A stretch of DNA of 33,029 nt from an uncultured Clostridia bacterium (lineage in GTDB: Bacteria; Bacillota_A; Clostridia; TANB77; CAG-508). The stretch lies in the NCBI GenBank assembly GCA_944393295.1, contig CALXZR010000132.1:1-33029 (forward strand), in the 5' to 3' direction. Shown here one piece after another: positions 16,014 to 25,057 of the stretch (position 1 is its first letter; the number at the start of each line of letters is the position of its first letter). The translations under genes were made by a program, and so were the position numbers. The notes below the pieces were generated by a model. It did no database searches. It worked only from the letters and a program-made list of their open reading frames with translations, and was not told where the DNA came from.

Positions 16014-17212
16014 TAATCTCTTTTCCTTATTTTCTTACCTATACTTAAAATTTTCTTATATAATCCTGTTTTTAATAAAATCTTTCTTGCATTTCTTTCT
16101 AGCTTTACTTTAAAATTATCTGGAAAATATTTTTTAAACAATTCTTCATCTGATAAACTATTAGCATCTTTAAAAAATTGATTTCTATTTGTATTATATT
16201 TAACCGGTTGAAACATTGCTAAAAATCCATCTGTTGCTTGCTTTACATCAATTTCCTTAATTTTATTGCTTTCTGAAATGTTTTTTATCACTTCTTCACC
16301 TTTTTTTGAATTCGTTAATATTCTTGTGGTTCCTTTATCATCATCAAAATCTTTATCATATTTTTCTACCTCAAAACAATCCCAAATAGTTATATCACTT
16401 TCTCTATTTATTTTTTTGAATTTACATTCATAGCAAGATGGTCTATCGCATATATTTGAAAAAAAAGCTCTCAAATATGGATCAGAATCTACACCTTGAT
16501 GATATTCTTGCTTTTTGTCATTATTTTTATTATAAATACTAAAATTAGAATATTTATATCCATAATATTTATCTCTAAACAATATGGTTTTTATATCTTT
16601 ATATTGTTTTTTTCTTAAATTTAAATATTTTTTCCATATTAGTGGAGAAGGTACTGCTCTACAAACAACATCAACTAAAATTAAATTATCATAATCTTTT
16701 TGCAAATAGTTTTTCAAACCTTCAATTTCACAAGATGTTCCACTATAACAAACATATCTATTTTTTTCTAAATTATCTTTTACTTCTTTAAAAGTTGCCT
16801 TTGGATTACTTTGAACATATTTACTATTCCTGAATCTATAAAGTTCTTCTTTTTTATCTATACCTTTATGAATTACATTATAATTTTCATCAAATACTGC
16901 TCCATAAACTATTCCATTATGTTCTAATATATATTCTGAAATAGCTGTAAAAGCTCCTCCTGATGTACTTTGTCTACGCACATTATCATCTTTATGTTGA
17001 AAAATGTAGGCATGTTTTTTCTTTTCATTTTCTTTATAATTTTTTACTGGACATACTTTCTCACATAATCCACAATTAATACATATATTTTTGTCTACAT
17101 TTGGATATAAAAAACCTTCTTCATCCTCTTTCATCTTTATACATTTTTTTGGACAGATACTTGCACAAGCTGTACATCCTGAACATTCAGATTTTTTCTT
17201 TATCTCTATCAT
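16013..17212 (-). CDS. FrhB-like iron-sulfur flavoprotein of a polysaccharide locus
   Basis: A 399-residue protein of the coenzyme F420 hydrogenase/dehydrogenase beta-subunit family. It begins with a two-cluster ferredoxin domain (CSGCTACASICPKKC at 10-24 and CINCGLCEKVCP at 44-55). Next come RRQSTSGGAFTAISEYIL (79-96), CYSGTSCEIEGLKNYL and CDRPSCYECKFK. The name comes from methanogens, but in Firmicutes and Bacteroidota such genes are found repeatedly next to pyruvyl transferases in surface-polysaccharide loci. The exact reaction there is unsettled; a redox step on a sugar or pyruvyl group is plausible. AAAGGAG precedes the start. The pyruvyl transferase lies two genes upstream. Confidence 0.85.
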   Translation of the reverse strand: MIEIKKKSECSGCTACASICPKKCIKMKEDEEGFLYPNVDKNICINCGLCEKVCPVKNYKENEKKKHAYIFQHKDDNVRRQSTSGGAFTAISEYILEHNGIVYGAVFDENYNVIHKGIDKKEELYRFRNSKYVQSNPKATFKEVKDNLEKNRYVCYSGTSCEIEGLKNYLQKDYDNLILVDVVCRAVPSPLIWKKYLNLRKKQYKDIKTILFRDKYYGYKYSNFSIYNKNNDKKQEYHQGVDSDPYLRAFFSNICDRPSCYECKFKKINRESDITIWDCFEVEKYDKDFDDDKGTTRILTNSKKGEEVIKNISESNKIKEIDVKQATDGFLAMFQPVKYNTNRNQFFKDANSLSDEELFKKYFPDNFKVKLERNARKILLKTGLYKKILSIGKKIRKRD

Positions 17213-17288
17213 AATGTAACTCCTTTTATAAAAGTTCTATTTTTATTAATTATAATATTTTATAGTTTTAATTTAATAAATTATAAAT

Positions 17289-18242
17289 TTATTGAAAATA
17301 TTTTATTTTTTCTGTAAATGCAATCACCTTATTAGAAAGTTTTTGCAAAATTAAAGCTGATATATAAGTAACTATTATTACGCATAACGAACTTAATATA
17401 AAATGCTTTTCATTTACCAATCTTACAGGACCTACAACAAATATATAGTGACATATATAAACATAATAACTAATACTATCTAGGTGATTTATAAAAGAAA
17501 AATTTGAAATTTTGCAATTATTTACTATCTTTTTTATTAATAATATTATTAATAAAGCAAGAATCATATGTGTAATGCTTACAATTATTTGATTATATAA
17601 AATAGTTTGATCAAATAACTGTCTTCCTAACACACGAATAGCAATAATAGCAAATATCATAATCATTCCTAAAAAATTATTAAAAGATATTTCTTTTTTA
17701 TTCTTATATATATATCCAAAAATGTATGTACACATATATAACAATATTTGTCCCAAATTAATATTAATATAACAAATAAACATTGATATTAATACAAGTA
17801 GTATAATTATAGTATAATTTTTATATTTTAATTTTGATAATATTGGTGTTATCAGATAGCAAAACATAATTACAGTCATAAACCATAAATGTTCCAATCC
17901 TATTCCTGTACCAAATATTTTTTGCAAATTAAACAAATGAATAAAGATGTATTTAAATTCAAATATTTCATCATATGCATATATCATAAATACTGGAATT
18001 AAAAAAATATATATTGGAATCATTAATTTTATAAATCTTTTACAATACCATTTAATTGGATTATCAATTTTTTTGTTACCATATAAATATCCTGATAAAA
18101 ATAAAAATATATACACACCAACATTAAAGAACTGAGATGTAAAAACTATATATTTATTATTTGTTTCTTGTACTAAATGGCATAATATTATCCATAAGCA
18201 TGAAATTATTCTTATAATTTGTAATGAAACATCTTTTTTCAT
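17289..18242 (-). CDS. membrane acyltransferase (Acyl_transf_3 family), second copy
   Basis: A 317-residue polytopic protein. It shows the family's LQIIRIISCLWIILCHLVQE (residues 7-26; here one H, where the other copy has HH), VGVYIFLFLSGYLYG, GLEHLWFMTVIMFCYLITP and a late ISYYVYICHYIF. It is distinct in sequence from the copy at 9946-11037, so the two probably act on different positions or with different acyl groups. Its start lies 15 bases after the pyruvyl transferase stop, and 76 bases separate it from the iron-sulfur gene. Donor and acceptor are unknown. Confidence 0.85.
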   Translation of the reverse strand: MKKDVSLQIIRIISCLWIILCHLVQETNNKYIVFTSQFFNVGVYIFLFLSGYLYGNKKIDNPIKWYCKRFIKLMIPIYIFLIPVFMIYAYDEIFEFKYIFIHLFNLQKIFGTGIGLEHLWFMTVIMFCYLITPILSKLKYKNYTIIILLVLISMFICYININLGQILLYMCTYIFGYIYKNKKEISFNNFLGMIMIFAIIAIRVLGRQLFDQTILYNQIIVSITHMILALLIILLIKKIVNNCKISNFSFINHLDSISYYVYICHYIFVVGPVRLVNEKHFILSSLCVIIVTYISALILQKLSNKVIAFTEKIKYFQ

Positions 18243-18257
18243 ATTATCTACTCATAC

Positions 18258-19421
18258 CTACCTAATCGCATTTTTTAAAAACTCTTTTGATGCATTTCTG
18301 AATTTTTCTAATTCAATATTAACGGTATTAAAATCAATTTCTTTTTTTAATTCTTTCTCAATATTTTCGTTTCCAATTAATAATCTTTCCTTTAACTTAA
18401 CAATTTCTAATAATGAATCTAATCTAGAATTTGTAGAAATCTTTGATTTATTATTATACCTTCTAAAAGTAAAAAACTTTACATTATTAATTAAAGAAAA
18501 AACAGTTCCATGAAATGAATCTGTACAAACATATTCTGCATTTCTTATTAAATTTAAAAATTCTGATGGTCCTACATCATATGGTATATAATCTGCAAAA
18601 ATATCACTATATTTTACATATTCGTCAGCATGATTTAAAGAAACTATTTTACATCCTGTTTTTTCTCTTAACCTTTCAGCAAATTTTCTATGTTCCACAT
18701 TCTTACCTAAAAAATAGCATAAAATATATTTTTCTTTAATCAATCTATCTTTTGATTGAATAGCCATCCATTCATCCTTATTAAACAACAGTGTTGGATC
18801 ACAAACAAGTTCTGCTTTTCTACCTGTTAACTCTTCTATTATTTGTACTCCTGTTTTTTCTCTAGTTGATAAAAAATTTATTCTATTTAAGAACTGCTTA
18901 TATTTATTTTCATATTTTTTTGGAACTTTAGAAAAACCAAAACTAGTAGAGTAAGATATTTTATTAATTTTTTCTGGAACAAAACTCAAAGTATAATAAT
19001 CAGCTACTACATTTACTGGTAACCATAATTGATCACTTCCCACTAATACACTAGTATAGTTTTTTTCACACATTTCTGTCAATTCATTATATGTTTCATA
19101 AGGCTTCGTCAAATTAAAATTTGATATAAACTCATCATACTTCTTATCTCTAATCTTAATATTATTTCCTAAATCTTTATTCAATTTCTTATCGAGCTTT
19201 AACTTTAACATTCCAAATTTTGTTTTTATAAAAGAAAAATTTAAAATTTGTCCTAAATAATATTTTTTCTTTCCATTTTTAAAATCAATATTTTTATCTA
19301 TATTGATTGTTTCATTTTCAATTCCCATATCATCTAGAATTTTTTGTGTTGCGTACGCTTGTAACATACTTCCATAATTATGTTTAAAGTAACATGAAAC
19401 AATTCCAACTTTTCTATTCAT
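18258..19421 (-). CDS. polysaccharide pyruvyl transferase family protein
   Basis: A 387-residue protein with NYGSMLQAYATQKIL (15-29), VGSDQLWLP (127-135), STREKTGVQII and CTDSFHGTVFSL (299-310), which together mark PF04230. These enzymes transfer pyruvate from phosphoenolpyruvate to make ketal groups on a sugar, adding negative charge. Many members in glycan loci are not tested and some may act as sugar transferases. The gene starts 5 bases after the GT4 gene with GGGGGAA upstream. Its co-occurrence with the FrhB-like gene is a familiar pairing. Confidence 0.9.
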   Translation of the reverse strand: MNRKVGIVSCYFKHNYGSMLQAYATQKILDDMGIENETINIDKNIDFKNGKKKYYLGQILNFSFIKTKFGMLKLKLDKKLNKDLGNNIKIRDKKYDEFISNFNLTKPYETYNELTEMCEKNYTSVLVGSDQLWLPVNVVADYYTLSFVPEKINKISYSTSFGFSKVPKKYENKYKQFLNRINFLSTREKTGVQIIEELTGRKAELVCDPTLLFNKDEWMAIQSKDRLIKEKYILCYFLGKNVEHRKFAERLREKTGCKIVSLNHADEYVKYSDIFADYIPYDVGPSEFLNLIRNAEYVCTDSFHGTVFSLINNVKFFTFRRYNNKSKISTNSRLDSLLEIVKLKERLLIGNENIEKELKKEIDFNTVNIELEKFRNASKEFLKNAIR

Positions 19422-19426
19422 TTAAA

Positions 19427-20509
19427 TTATTCCCCCATATAAAATTTTAAATAATCATTAGTCATTACAGTCATATTATAATTCTGTATTATATCATTAT
19501 TAGCCTTTATCGTTAACGTAGCAAATTTATTATTATCGCTATTTTTTATAGACTTAATTATATTTTTAAATTCAATACTTTTTTTACAGATAAATCCGTT
19601 TTCTCCATTTTGTATAACATCTCTATTTCCAATGCAATCACTTACTATACAAATTTTTTGCATATACATTGCTTCTAATAAAGAAATTGGTAATCCTTCC
19701 CAAAGTGATGTTAAAATAAATATATCATTTTCATTCAAAATTTTTAAAACTTCTTTTCTTTTTTTCCAACCAGTTACTTCAATATTCTTGCTTGTTAATT
19801 CAGACTTTAATTCTCCATCACCTATCCAAGTAAATCGCAAATCTGGAAAATTACTTGCAATTTCATTAAATAGTTTTGGATTTTTTTGATATCCAGCTCT
19901 TCCTACTGTGCAAATCTTTAAGTTATTAAAATCTATTTCTTTTTTTCTTAATCCCATTGTTTCTTCTTTTAATTTATTTATATCAATACCATTATTAATC
20001 CATATTGAATTTTTTGTTAATTTTAATGCTTCCTCATATTCACCTTTTGAACACCCTATAATAGTACAATTTTTTAATGTAAAAATTTTTTCTATTAGCC
20101 AATATATAATTCTTTTTAGTTTAGAACTATCTTGCATAAGAAAAGAAAAACCATGTGGGTTATATAAAACCTTTCTTTTTCTACAATTTGTAGCTAGTCT
20201 TCCTAAAATACCAGCTTTTGATGAATGTAAATGAATAATATCTGGTTGCTCTTTTTCTATAACATTTCTAATTTCTTTTAGAGATTTTATATCCTTTTTT
20301 AAATTTATACTTCTTGTAAAATTTTTAATTTCTACAAACTGTATTCTATTTGAAAAATATTTTTTAAAATCTTCTGGTGTTTCATTTCTAATACCATATG
20401 CTATAATTATATCCATATCTTTTTCTGTATTATTAACTAAATCTACTAAAAAAGAGAAAATTCCTCCACCAAAAGCTTCAACTATATGTAAAATTTTTTT
20501 TCTTTGCAT
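19427..20509 (-). CDS. GT4-family glycosyltransferase, first gene of the polysaccharide operon
   Basis: A 360-residue GT-B enzyme: LHIVEAFGGGIFSFLVDLVN (7-26), IIHLHSSKAGILGRL, LYNPHGFSFLM and WINNGIDINKL in the N-domain and linker; CTVGRAGYQKNPKLFNEIA, FTWIGDGEL and LTSLWEGLPISLLEAMYMQ in the C-domain. The pattern resembles EpsD/WbnK-type transferases that act on the first lipid-linked sugar. GAGAGGGA precedes the ATG and a good promoter lies at 20540-20569. The operon thus starts anew here after the terminator of the phosphoglycosyl transferase gene. Confidence 0.92.
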   Translation of the reverse strand: MQRKKILHIVEAFGGGIFSFLVDLVNNTEKDMDIIIAYGIRNETPEDFKKYFSNRIQFVEIKNFTRSINLKKDIKSLKEIRNVIEKEQPDIIHLHSSKAGILGRLATNCRKRKVLYNPHGFSFLMQDSSKLKRIIYWLIEKIFTLKNCTIIGCSKGEYEEALKLTKNSIWINNGIDINKLKEETMGLRKKEIDFNNLKICTVGRAGYQKNPKLFNEIASNFPDLRFTWIGDGELKSELTSKNIEVTGWKKRKEVLKILNENDIFILTSLWEGLPISLLEAMYMQKICIVSDCIGNRDVIQNGENGFICKKSIEFKNIIKSIKNSDNNKFATLTIKANNDIIQNYNMTVMTNDYLKFYMGE

Positions 20510-20539
20510 ATTCCCTCTCTTATAATATTTTACTTTAAA

Positions 20540-20569
20540 AGTATATCATTAATCGTACTTTTATTTCAA
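20540..20569 (-). promoter_or_regulatory. promoter of the main polysaccharide operon
   Basis: TTGAAA (20564-20569) and TATACT (20540-20545) are separated by 18 bases, 31 bases upstream of the first ATG. No other clear promoter was seen inside the operon down to 8900. Confidence 0.7.
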
Positions 20570-20624
20570 TATTTATAAATTCTTTTAATCTAATTGTTAC
20601 AAAAATTTTATTATTTTAATTTAC

Positions 20625-20656
20625 AAAAAAACCTTGCTTCTTTAAAGAAGCAAGGT
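20625..20656 (-). terminator. terminator of the tandem phosphoglycosyl transferase gene
   Basis: ACCTTGCTTCTTT (20631-20643) and AAAGAAGCAAGGT (20644-20656) form a perfect 26-bp palindrome, followed on the minus strand by six or more U. It starts 10 bases past the stop codon. Confidence 0.9.
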
Positions 20657-20666
20657 CTTCACTTAT

Positions 20667-22034
20667 TTATGCTGCTCCTTCTTTTTTTACTACAGAAATA
20701 ACAGTTTTAAGTAAAATTTCTATATCCTTTGGAACTGAAAATTCGTCATTATATTGTAAATCAAATTTCATTCTTTCTTCAAAGGTTGTATTGCTTCTTC
20801 CATTTATTTGCCATAATCCAGTAATACCAGGTTTTGTTTTTATGATATCTTTATAAAAAACTCCCATATCTTCTTTTTCCCTTGGTAAATATGGTCTAGG
20901 ACCAACTAAACTCATATCACCTTTTAAAACATTTATCAATTGTGGCAATTCATCTATACTTGTTTTTCTTAAAAACTTTCCTAACTTTGTAATTCTAGGA
21001 TCATTTTTTAATTTCTTAGTTAAATTATATTCTTCTCTTGCTTTTTCATCTTTTTTTAGAAGCTCATATAACTTTTCATCTGCATCTACAACCATAGTTC
21101 TAAATTTATATAGCTTAAAAGCTTTTCCGTTTTTTCCAATTCTGTCTTGCGTAAAAAACAAAGGTCCTTTATCATTGCAAACAATACTAGCAATTGCAAC
21201 GATAGCTGTTACTGGTAATAATAAAATTGTTCCAACAAGCCCTCCGCAAATATCAATCAATCTTTTTACAAATAAAGTTAAGTTTTTAGCGATTGAACCT
21301 GCTAAATCGTTAACTTGTGTTCCAACACCACTATATGTATCTCTATTTCTTAAAGTAACAAGCATTGTAATTAATGCAATTTTTACATCTAACAAGAAAT
21401 TTTTTCTATAATGATATCTAAGATCCATATCCATTCTGTCTACAAAATCCATGCTTGTCCTTCCAGAAATTTGGCTAATTCCAGTAATTCCTGGTTTGTG
21501 TTGAATTATATATGTATAATATGTACCCATTTCTTCTTGTTCTTCTGGAAGATATGGTCTAGGTCCTACTATGCTCATCTGACCAAAAAATACATTAATC
21601 ATTTGAGGTAGTTCATCTAAGCCTGTCCTTCTTAAGAAAGCTCCTGTTTTTGTAATTCTTGGGTCATCTTTTAATTTTTTATATTTTTTAAATTCTTCTC
21701 TTTTCTTTTCATTTTCTTTTAAAATATTTGCAAGTTCTTCGTCTGCATTTACATTCATTGTTCTGAATTTATACATTTTAAAGATTTTTCCATTTTTTCC
21801 GATTCTGTTTTGTGTATAGAAAATAGGTCCATTATCTTTATTTATGGCATTTTTTATTGCAACAAATATTGTTAATGGCACTAATAGTATTAACCCCAAA
21901 ATTGATACAAAAATTTCAAATACTCTTTTTACAAATGCAACTAATATTTGTTTTATCTTTACTAGTAATCTTTTTATTATATTTGTATGTAATGTTTTTA
22001 CATCGAATTGAATGGTTAGTTGCTCTTCTTCCAT
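20667..22034 (-). CDS. tandem (two-module) phosphoglycosyl transferase
   Basis: 455 residues from the ATG at 22034, which has AGGGGGT upstream (a TTG at 22073 has none). It holds two complete bacterial sugar-transferase (PF02397, PglC-like) modules, about residues 35-225 and 255-455. Each has a membrane-entering helix after a KR pair (FVKRVFEIFVSILG; FVKRLIDICGGLVG), IGKNGKxFKxYKFRTM, the catalytic Asp-Glu pair (LDELPQ with D140/E141; IDELPQ with D361/E362), SIVGPRPYLP/SLVGPRPYLP and a PGITG ending. Single-module enzymes are about 200-230 residues and start polysaccharide assembly by moving a sugar phosphate onto undecaprenyl phosphate. The two modules are clearly paralogous but diverged, for example SQISGR versus WQINGR. 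The gene has its own promoters and terminator. Confidence 0.93.
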   Translation of the reverse strand: MEEEQLTIQFDVKTLHTNIIKRLLVKIKQILVAFVKRVFEIFVSILGLILLVPLTIFVAIKNAINKDNGPIFYTQNRIGKNGKIFKMYKFRTMNVNADEELANILKENEKKREEFKKYKKLKDDPRITKTGAFLRRTGLDELPQMINVFFGQMSIVGPRPYLPEEQEEMGTYYTYIIQHKPGITGISQISGRTSMDFVDRMDMDLRYHYRKNFLLDVKIALITMLVTLRNRDTYSGVGTQVNDLAGSIAKNLTLFVKRLIDICGGLVGTILLLPVTAIVAIASIVCNDKGPLFFTQDRIGKNGKAFKLYKFRTMVVDADEKLYELLKKDEKAREEYNLTKKLKNDPRITKLGKFLRKTSIDELPQLINVLKGDMSLVGPRPYLPREKEDMGVFYKDIIKTKPGITGLWQINGRSNTTFEERMKFDLQYNDEFSVPKDIEILLKTVISVVKKEGAA

Positions 22035-22113
22035 TCTTATATTACCCCCTAAAAAATAAATCTTATAATGCAAAATTATTTACATAACATTTGTATTCAT
22101 AAAGACATTTACG

Positions 22114-22142
22114 ATTATAGCACATTTCTAGAGTAAATTCAA
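22114..22142 (-). promoter_or_regulatory. proximal promoter of the tandem phosphoglycosyl transferase gene
   Basis: TTGAAT (22137-22142), 17 bases, then TGC-TATAAT (22114-22119): a consensus extended -10. It is about 80 bases upstream of the chosen ATG. Confidence 0.8.
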
Positions 22143-22300
22143 TATATTTTTTGAAATTTATGTAAACTTTTTAAAATTATCTATATATCCAGAGTAGTAC
22201 TACAATATACAATTAATAGCTATAATAAAAAGTAGCTAAAATTATATTACTTTTAAATAATTTAATAATATAAAATTCAGCCACCCTAAATTTCTTAATT

Positions 22301-22329
22301 ATGATACCATAATTGGCAATAAAAATCAA
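22301..22329 (-). promoter_or_regulatory. distal promoter upstream of the tandem phosphoglycosyl transferase gene
   Basis: TTGATT (22324-22329), 17 bases, then TATCAT (22301-22306), preceded by TGG. It would give a leader of about 260 bases. Confidence 0.5.
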
Positions 22330-22376
22330 ACCTTTTTTATTTTTGTATTAATTTTTTTACAATTGTTATTTAATTT

Positions 22377-24308
22377 TTATATTTCTATTCTTGCAATGAA
22401 TAAATCTGCCATAATTTTTATTTCAAATTTTCCCTTATGTAGTTCTACAAAATCTCTGCATATTGAAAGTCCTAACCCATTTCCAGAGGTATTTCTTGAT
22501 TTATCTCCCCTTACAAATCTTTCCATCAATTCTTCTGGGCTTATATTTAAAGCCTCCTTTGATGTATTTTTTATCTCGAATTCTAATTTTTTTCTTTCCT
22601 TTTGTTTATCGTACTCTTCCCAGTTTAAACTAACATATACTCTTGTATTTTCTAAAGAATATTTATATACATTTTGATAAAGATTTTGAAGTGCTCTCCA
22701 CATTTTCTTACTATCTAATTCTACTATCATTTTATCCTCTTGAATGCTTGAGACTAGACTCAAATTTTTTTCTTCAAATTTTTCAGCAAATTCTCCATTT
22801 GCCTGTCTTACCATTTCTGCAAAATTCAATTTTTCTAAATTTACTGTTTCATTTCCAGAAGAAAGTTTTGAAACTTCTATTAAATCTTCTGTTAAATCTT
22901 TCAACTTATTTGCTTTCCTTTCTAATATTTCTATATATTTCTCAGCTTTTTCATTTTTTATTTTCTCTTTTTTTAGTAATTTTACATAATTTATAATTGA
23001 AGTTAGTGGAGTTTTTAAATCATGTGATACGTTTGTTATTAAATCCGTTTTTATTTTTTCAGATTTTAGCTTTTCGTTTACTGTTGCTTTTATGCTAGTT
23101 TGTATATTACTCAAATTAGTTTCTAGTTCTTTATATTTTCTAGTTCTTTTTTCAAAAAAAGTATTATAATTTCCTTCTAACATTTGATTTACATTTTCAT
23201 TTATTTCTATGAGTTCAATTTGCATCTTCATAATATATAGCATATATATAATAGTTAATAAATTAACTATTAAAACATCTAAAGTTTGATTTCTTATAAA
23301 ATATATAACTACTAATAAAGTTATTGCAATACATAAAGTTAAGCTTATCGATAAACGTTTTTTATTCTTTAGAATTTTTATAAATATAATATTTCTTTTT
23401 ATACCTCTAAATTTTATACTATATGCCAAACTCAAAATAGCTTCAAATATGCAAAAATATGTTAGCAAATATATAAGCCATTTGTTTTTCTCGAACCATT
23501 GAAATATAAGGCTGTTCTGATCAAATAGCAAATTATAAGATACTAAAAGTGCAATGCAAATTATTAATATATTTTCTTCTACATAAAATCTTTTAAAATA
23601 TATTTTACTATTTTCTTTTAAATTTTTACATAAGTTTACTAATAGTCCTATGCTACTCCCTAAACAAATTAAAATAAATATTATCCATTGTACTATATAA
23701 TTATTAAAACTTTCATATTCCTTTTTCATATTGTTTAAATAATCTGGATTATCTAAATTATTTAGTCCTACATAAACATCTAATTTTTCAAATTTTTCTT
23801 GGTCTGCATGAAATTTATAATAGGTTAGATTATCTAAGTTTGTTACTGGTAACTCATTTAAGGAGCAACTATAATATACCTTATATTTTAAAAAGTCATC
23901 TATTGAAGTAGAAGTATTACCTAAAGTAGTTTGGCTTCCATCTTTAAATTCAATATCTATTATATATTCTAAATTAGTATCTATTCTATTATAAAAAGGA
24001 AAACTGCTTTCACTAATTTCATAATTTTCTGAATTTTTATGTTGTAAACTTTCTGAGTCTTCTATAAAATTAAAGGAATTTGCATTAAAAGTAATTCCAT
24101 ACTCTAAAGAATTTTCTAATACTTCTATTTCAGCTTTAAACTGATCTTTAAATACATCTGTTTTTAGAAAATCCTTTACGTAGAAAGCTTGAACACCATA
24201 TCTATAGACTATTGGAAAGATTTTATAATATATAAATAGAATTAATATTGTAACAATAACAAATAATATTGTTTTTTTAAATATAACTTTAAATTCTTCT
24301 TTTTTCAT
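22377..24308 (-). CDS. sensor histidine kinase
   Basis: A 643-residue membrane kinase. One helix (about 11-30) is followed by a 170-residue outer domain, then about six helices between 205 and 370 and a coiled-coil-like linker. The HisKA box is NVSHDLKTPLTSI with His429; the ATPase domain has NLYQNVYKYS (N-box, 542-551) and SGNGLGLSICRDFVELHKG (G-box, 608-626). It ends soon after. The arrangement resembles kinases of VanS/multi-helix type in Clostridia. The ATG at 24308 has no ribosome site in the normal position: AGGAG lies about 28 bases upstream with a small palindrome between. It is the last gene of the GT-C/regulator/kinase operon; the stimulus is unknown. Confidence 0.93.
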   Translation of the reverse strand: MKKEEFKVIFKKTILFVIVTILILFIYYKIFPIVYRYGVQAFYVKDFLKTDVFKDQFKAEIEVLENSLEYGITFNANSFNFIEDSESLQHKNSENYEISESSFPFYNRIDTNLEYIIDIEFKDGSQTTLGNTSTSIDDFLKYKVYYSCSLNELPVTNLDNLTYYKFHADQEKFEKLDVYVGLNNLDNPDYLNNMKKEYESFNNYIVQWIIFILICLGSSIGLLVNLCKNLKENSKIYFKRFYVEENILIICIALLVSYNLLFDQNSLIFQWFEKNKWLIYLLTYFCIFEAILSLAYSIKFRGIKRNIIFIKILKNKKRLSISLTLCIAITLLVVIYFIRNQTLDVLIVNLLTIIYMLYIMKMQIELIEINENVNQMLEGNYNTFFEKRTRKYKELETNLSNIQTSIKATVNEKLKSEKIKTDLITNVSHDLKTPLTSIINYVKLLKKEKIKNEKAEKYIEILERKANKLKDLTEDLIEVSKLSSGNETVNLEKLNFAEMVRQANGEFAEKFEEKNLSLVSSIQEDKMIVELDSKKMWRALQNLYQNVYKYSLENTRVYVSLNWEEYDKQKERKKLEFEIKNTSKEALNISPEELMERFVRGDKSRNTSGNGLGLSICRDFVELHKGKFEIKIMADLFIARIEI

Positions 24309-24346
24309 TTTTATTTACACTAATTAAATTAGCAATCTCCTTTTGT

Positions 24347-25039
24347 TTAATTTTGTATATTTTCTATTTTATATCCTAAGCCCCATACTGCTTTTAAATA
24401 TCGTGGCTCTTTAGTATTTACTTCAATTTTATCTCTTATATGGCTTATATGAACTACTACCTTTTTTTCGTATCCATCAAAAGGCTCTTTCCACACATTT
24501 TCATAAATTTGCTTTATCGAAAAAACTTGTCCTTTATTTTTTGCTAAAAATAGTAATAAATTATACTCTATTGGTGTTAATTTAATTTGCTCTCCGTCTA
24601 ATGTAACCTCTTTTGTTTTATTGTTTATAATCAGTCCATCTATTACTATGCTATCTTCTTCTACTAAGTTTGCAAATTTCGTATATCTTCTTAAATTTGA
24701 TTTTACTCTTGCTACTAATTCAAGTGGTTCAAAAGGTTTTGTAATGTAATCATCTGCTCCTGCATTTAAACCTGTTATCTTGTCTAAGCTTTGTGATTTT
24801 GCAGAAATAAAAATAATTGGCATAGTGCTTATTTTTCTAATTTCTCTTGCTAAAGTTATTCCATCTACTTTTGGCATCATTATATCTAAAAGTGCAAGAT
24901 GAATTTCTTTAGTTTTTATAGCTTGCAAAGCTTCTTTACCATCTAAACATAAAGTTACATTATATCCCTCTTCTTCTAAATAAATTTTAATAGCATCAGC
25001 AATTTCTTTTTCATCATCAGCAACTAAAATATTATACAT
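24347..25039 (-). CDS. OmpR/VanR-like response regulator
   Basis: 230 residues. The receiver domain has the acidic pair VADDE (residues 6-10), phospho-acceptor D52 in LLDIMMPKVDG, FISAKS and the conserved K101 in DYITKPFEP. The C-terminal winged helix has KLTPIEYNLLLFLAKNKGQVFS and VVVHISHIRDKIE, ending YLKAVWGLGYKIE. It is the partner of the kinase encoded 38 bases downstream. AGAGGGG precedes the ATG. Candidate target: the direct repeat at 26649-26666 upstream of its own operon. Confidence 0.95.
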   Translation of the reverse strand: MYNILVADDEKEIADAIKIYLEEEGYNVTLCLDGKEALQAIKTKEIHLALLDIMMPKVDGITLAREIRKISTMPIIFISAKSQSLDKITGLNAGADDYITKPFEPLELVARVKSNLRRYTKFANLVEEDSIVIDGLIINNKTKEVTLDGEQIKLTPIEYNLLLFLAKNKGQVFSIKQIYENVWKEPFDGYEKKVVVHISHIRDKIEVNTKEPRYLKAVWGLGYKIENIQN

Positions 25040-25057
25040 TTAAAATCCCCTCTTATT

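Larger units (their letters stand above)
22035..22376. other. 342-bp intergenic region with tandem promoters
   Basis: This gap holds two minus-strand promoters (22114-22142 and 22301-22329) and a small perfect palindrome GTAGTACTAC (22194-22203) between them. I see no ORF and no clear terminator for the kinase gene that ends at 22377. Confidence 0.5.

Noticed and set aside
22643..22996. Plus-strand frames of 80-117 residues opposite the histidine kinase gene
   Set aside because: They are antisense to a well-conserved kinase domain, are rich in Leu/Phe/Ser as expected from complementing A-rich codons, and lack ribosome sites.
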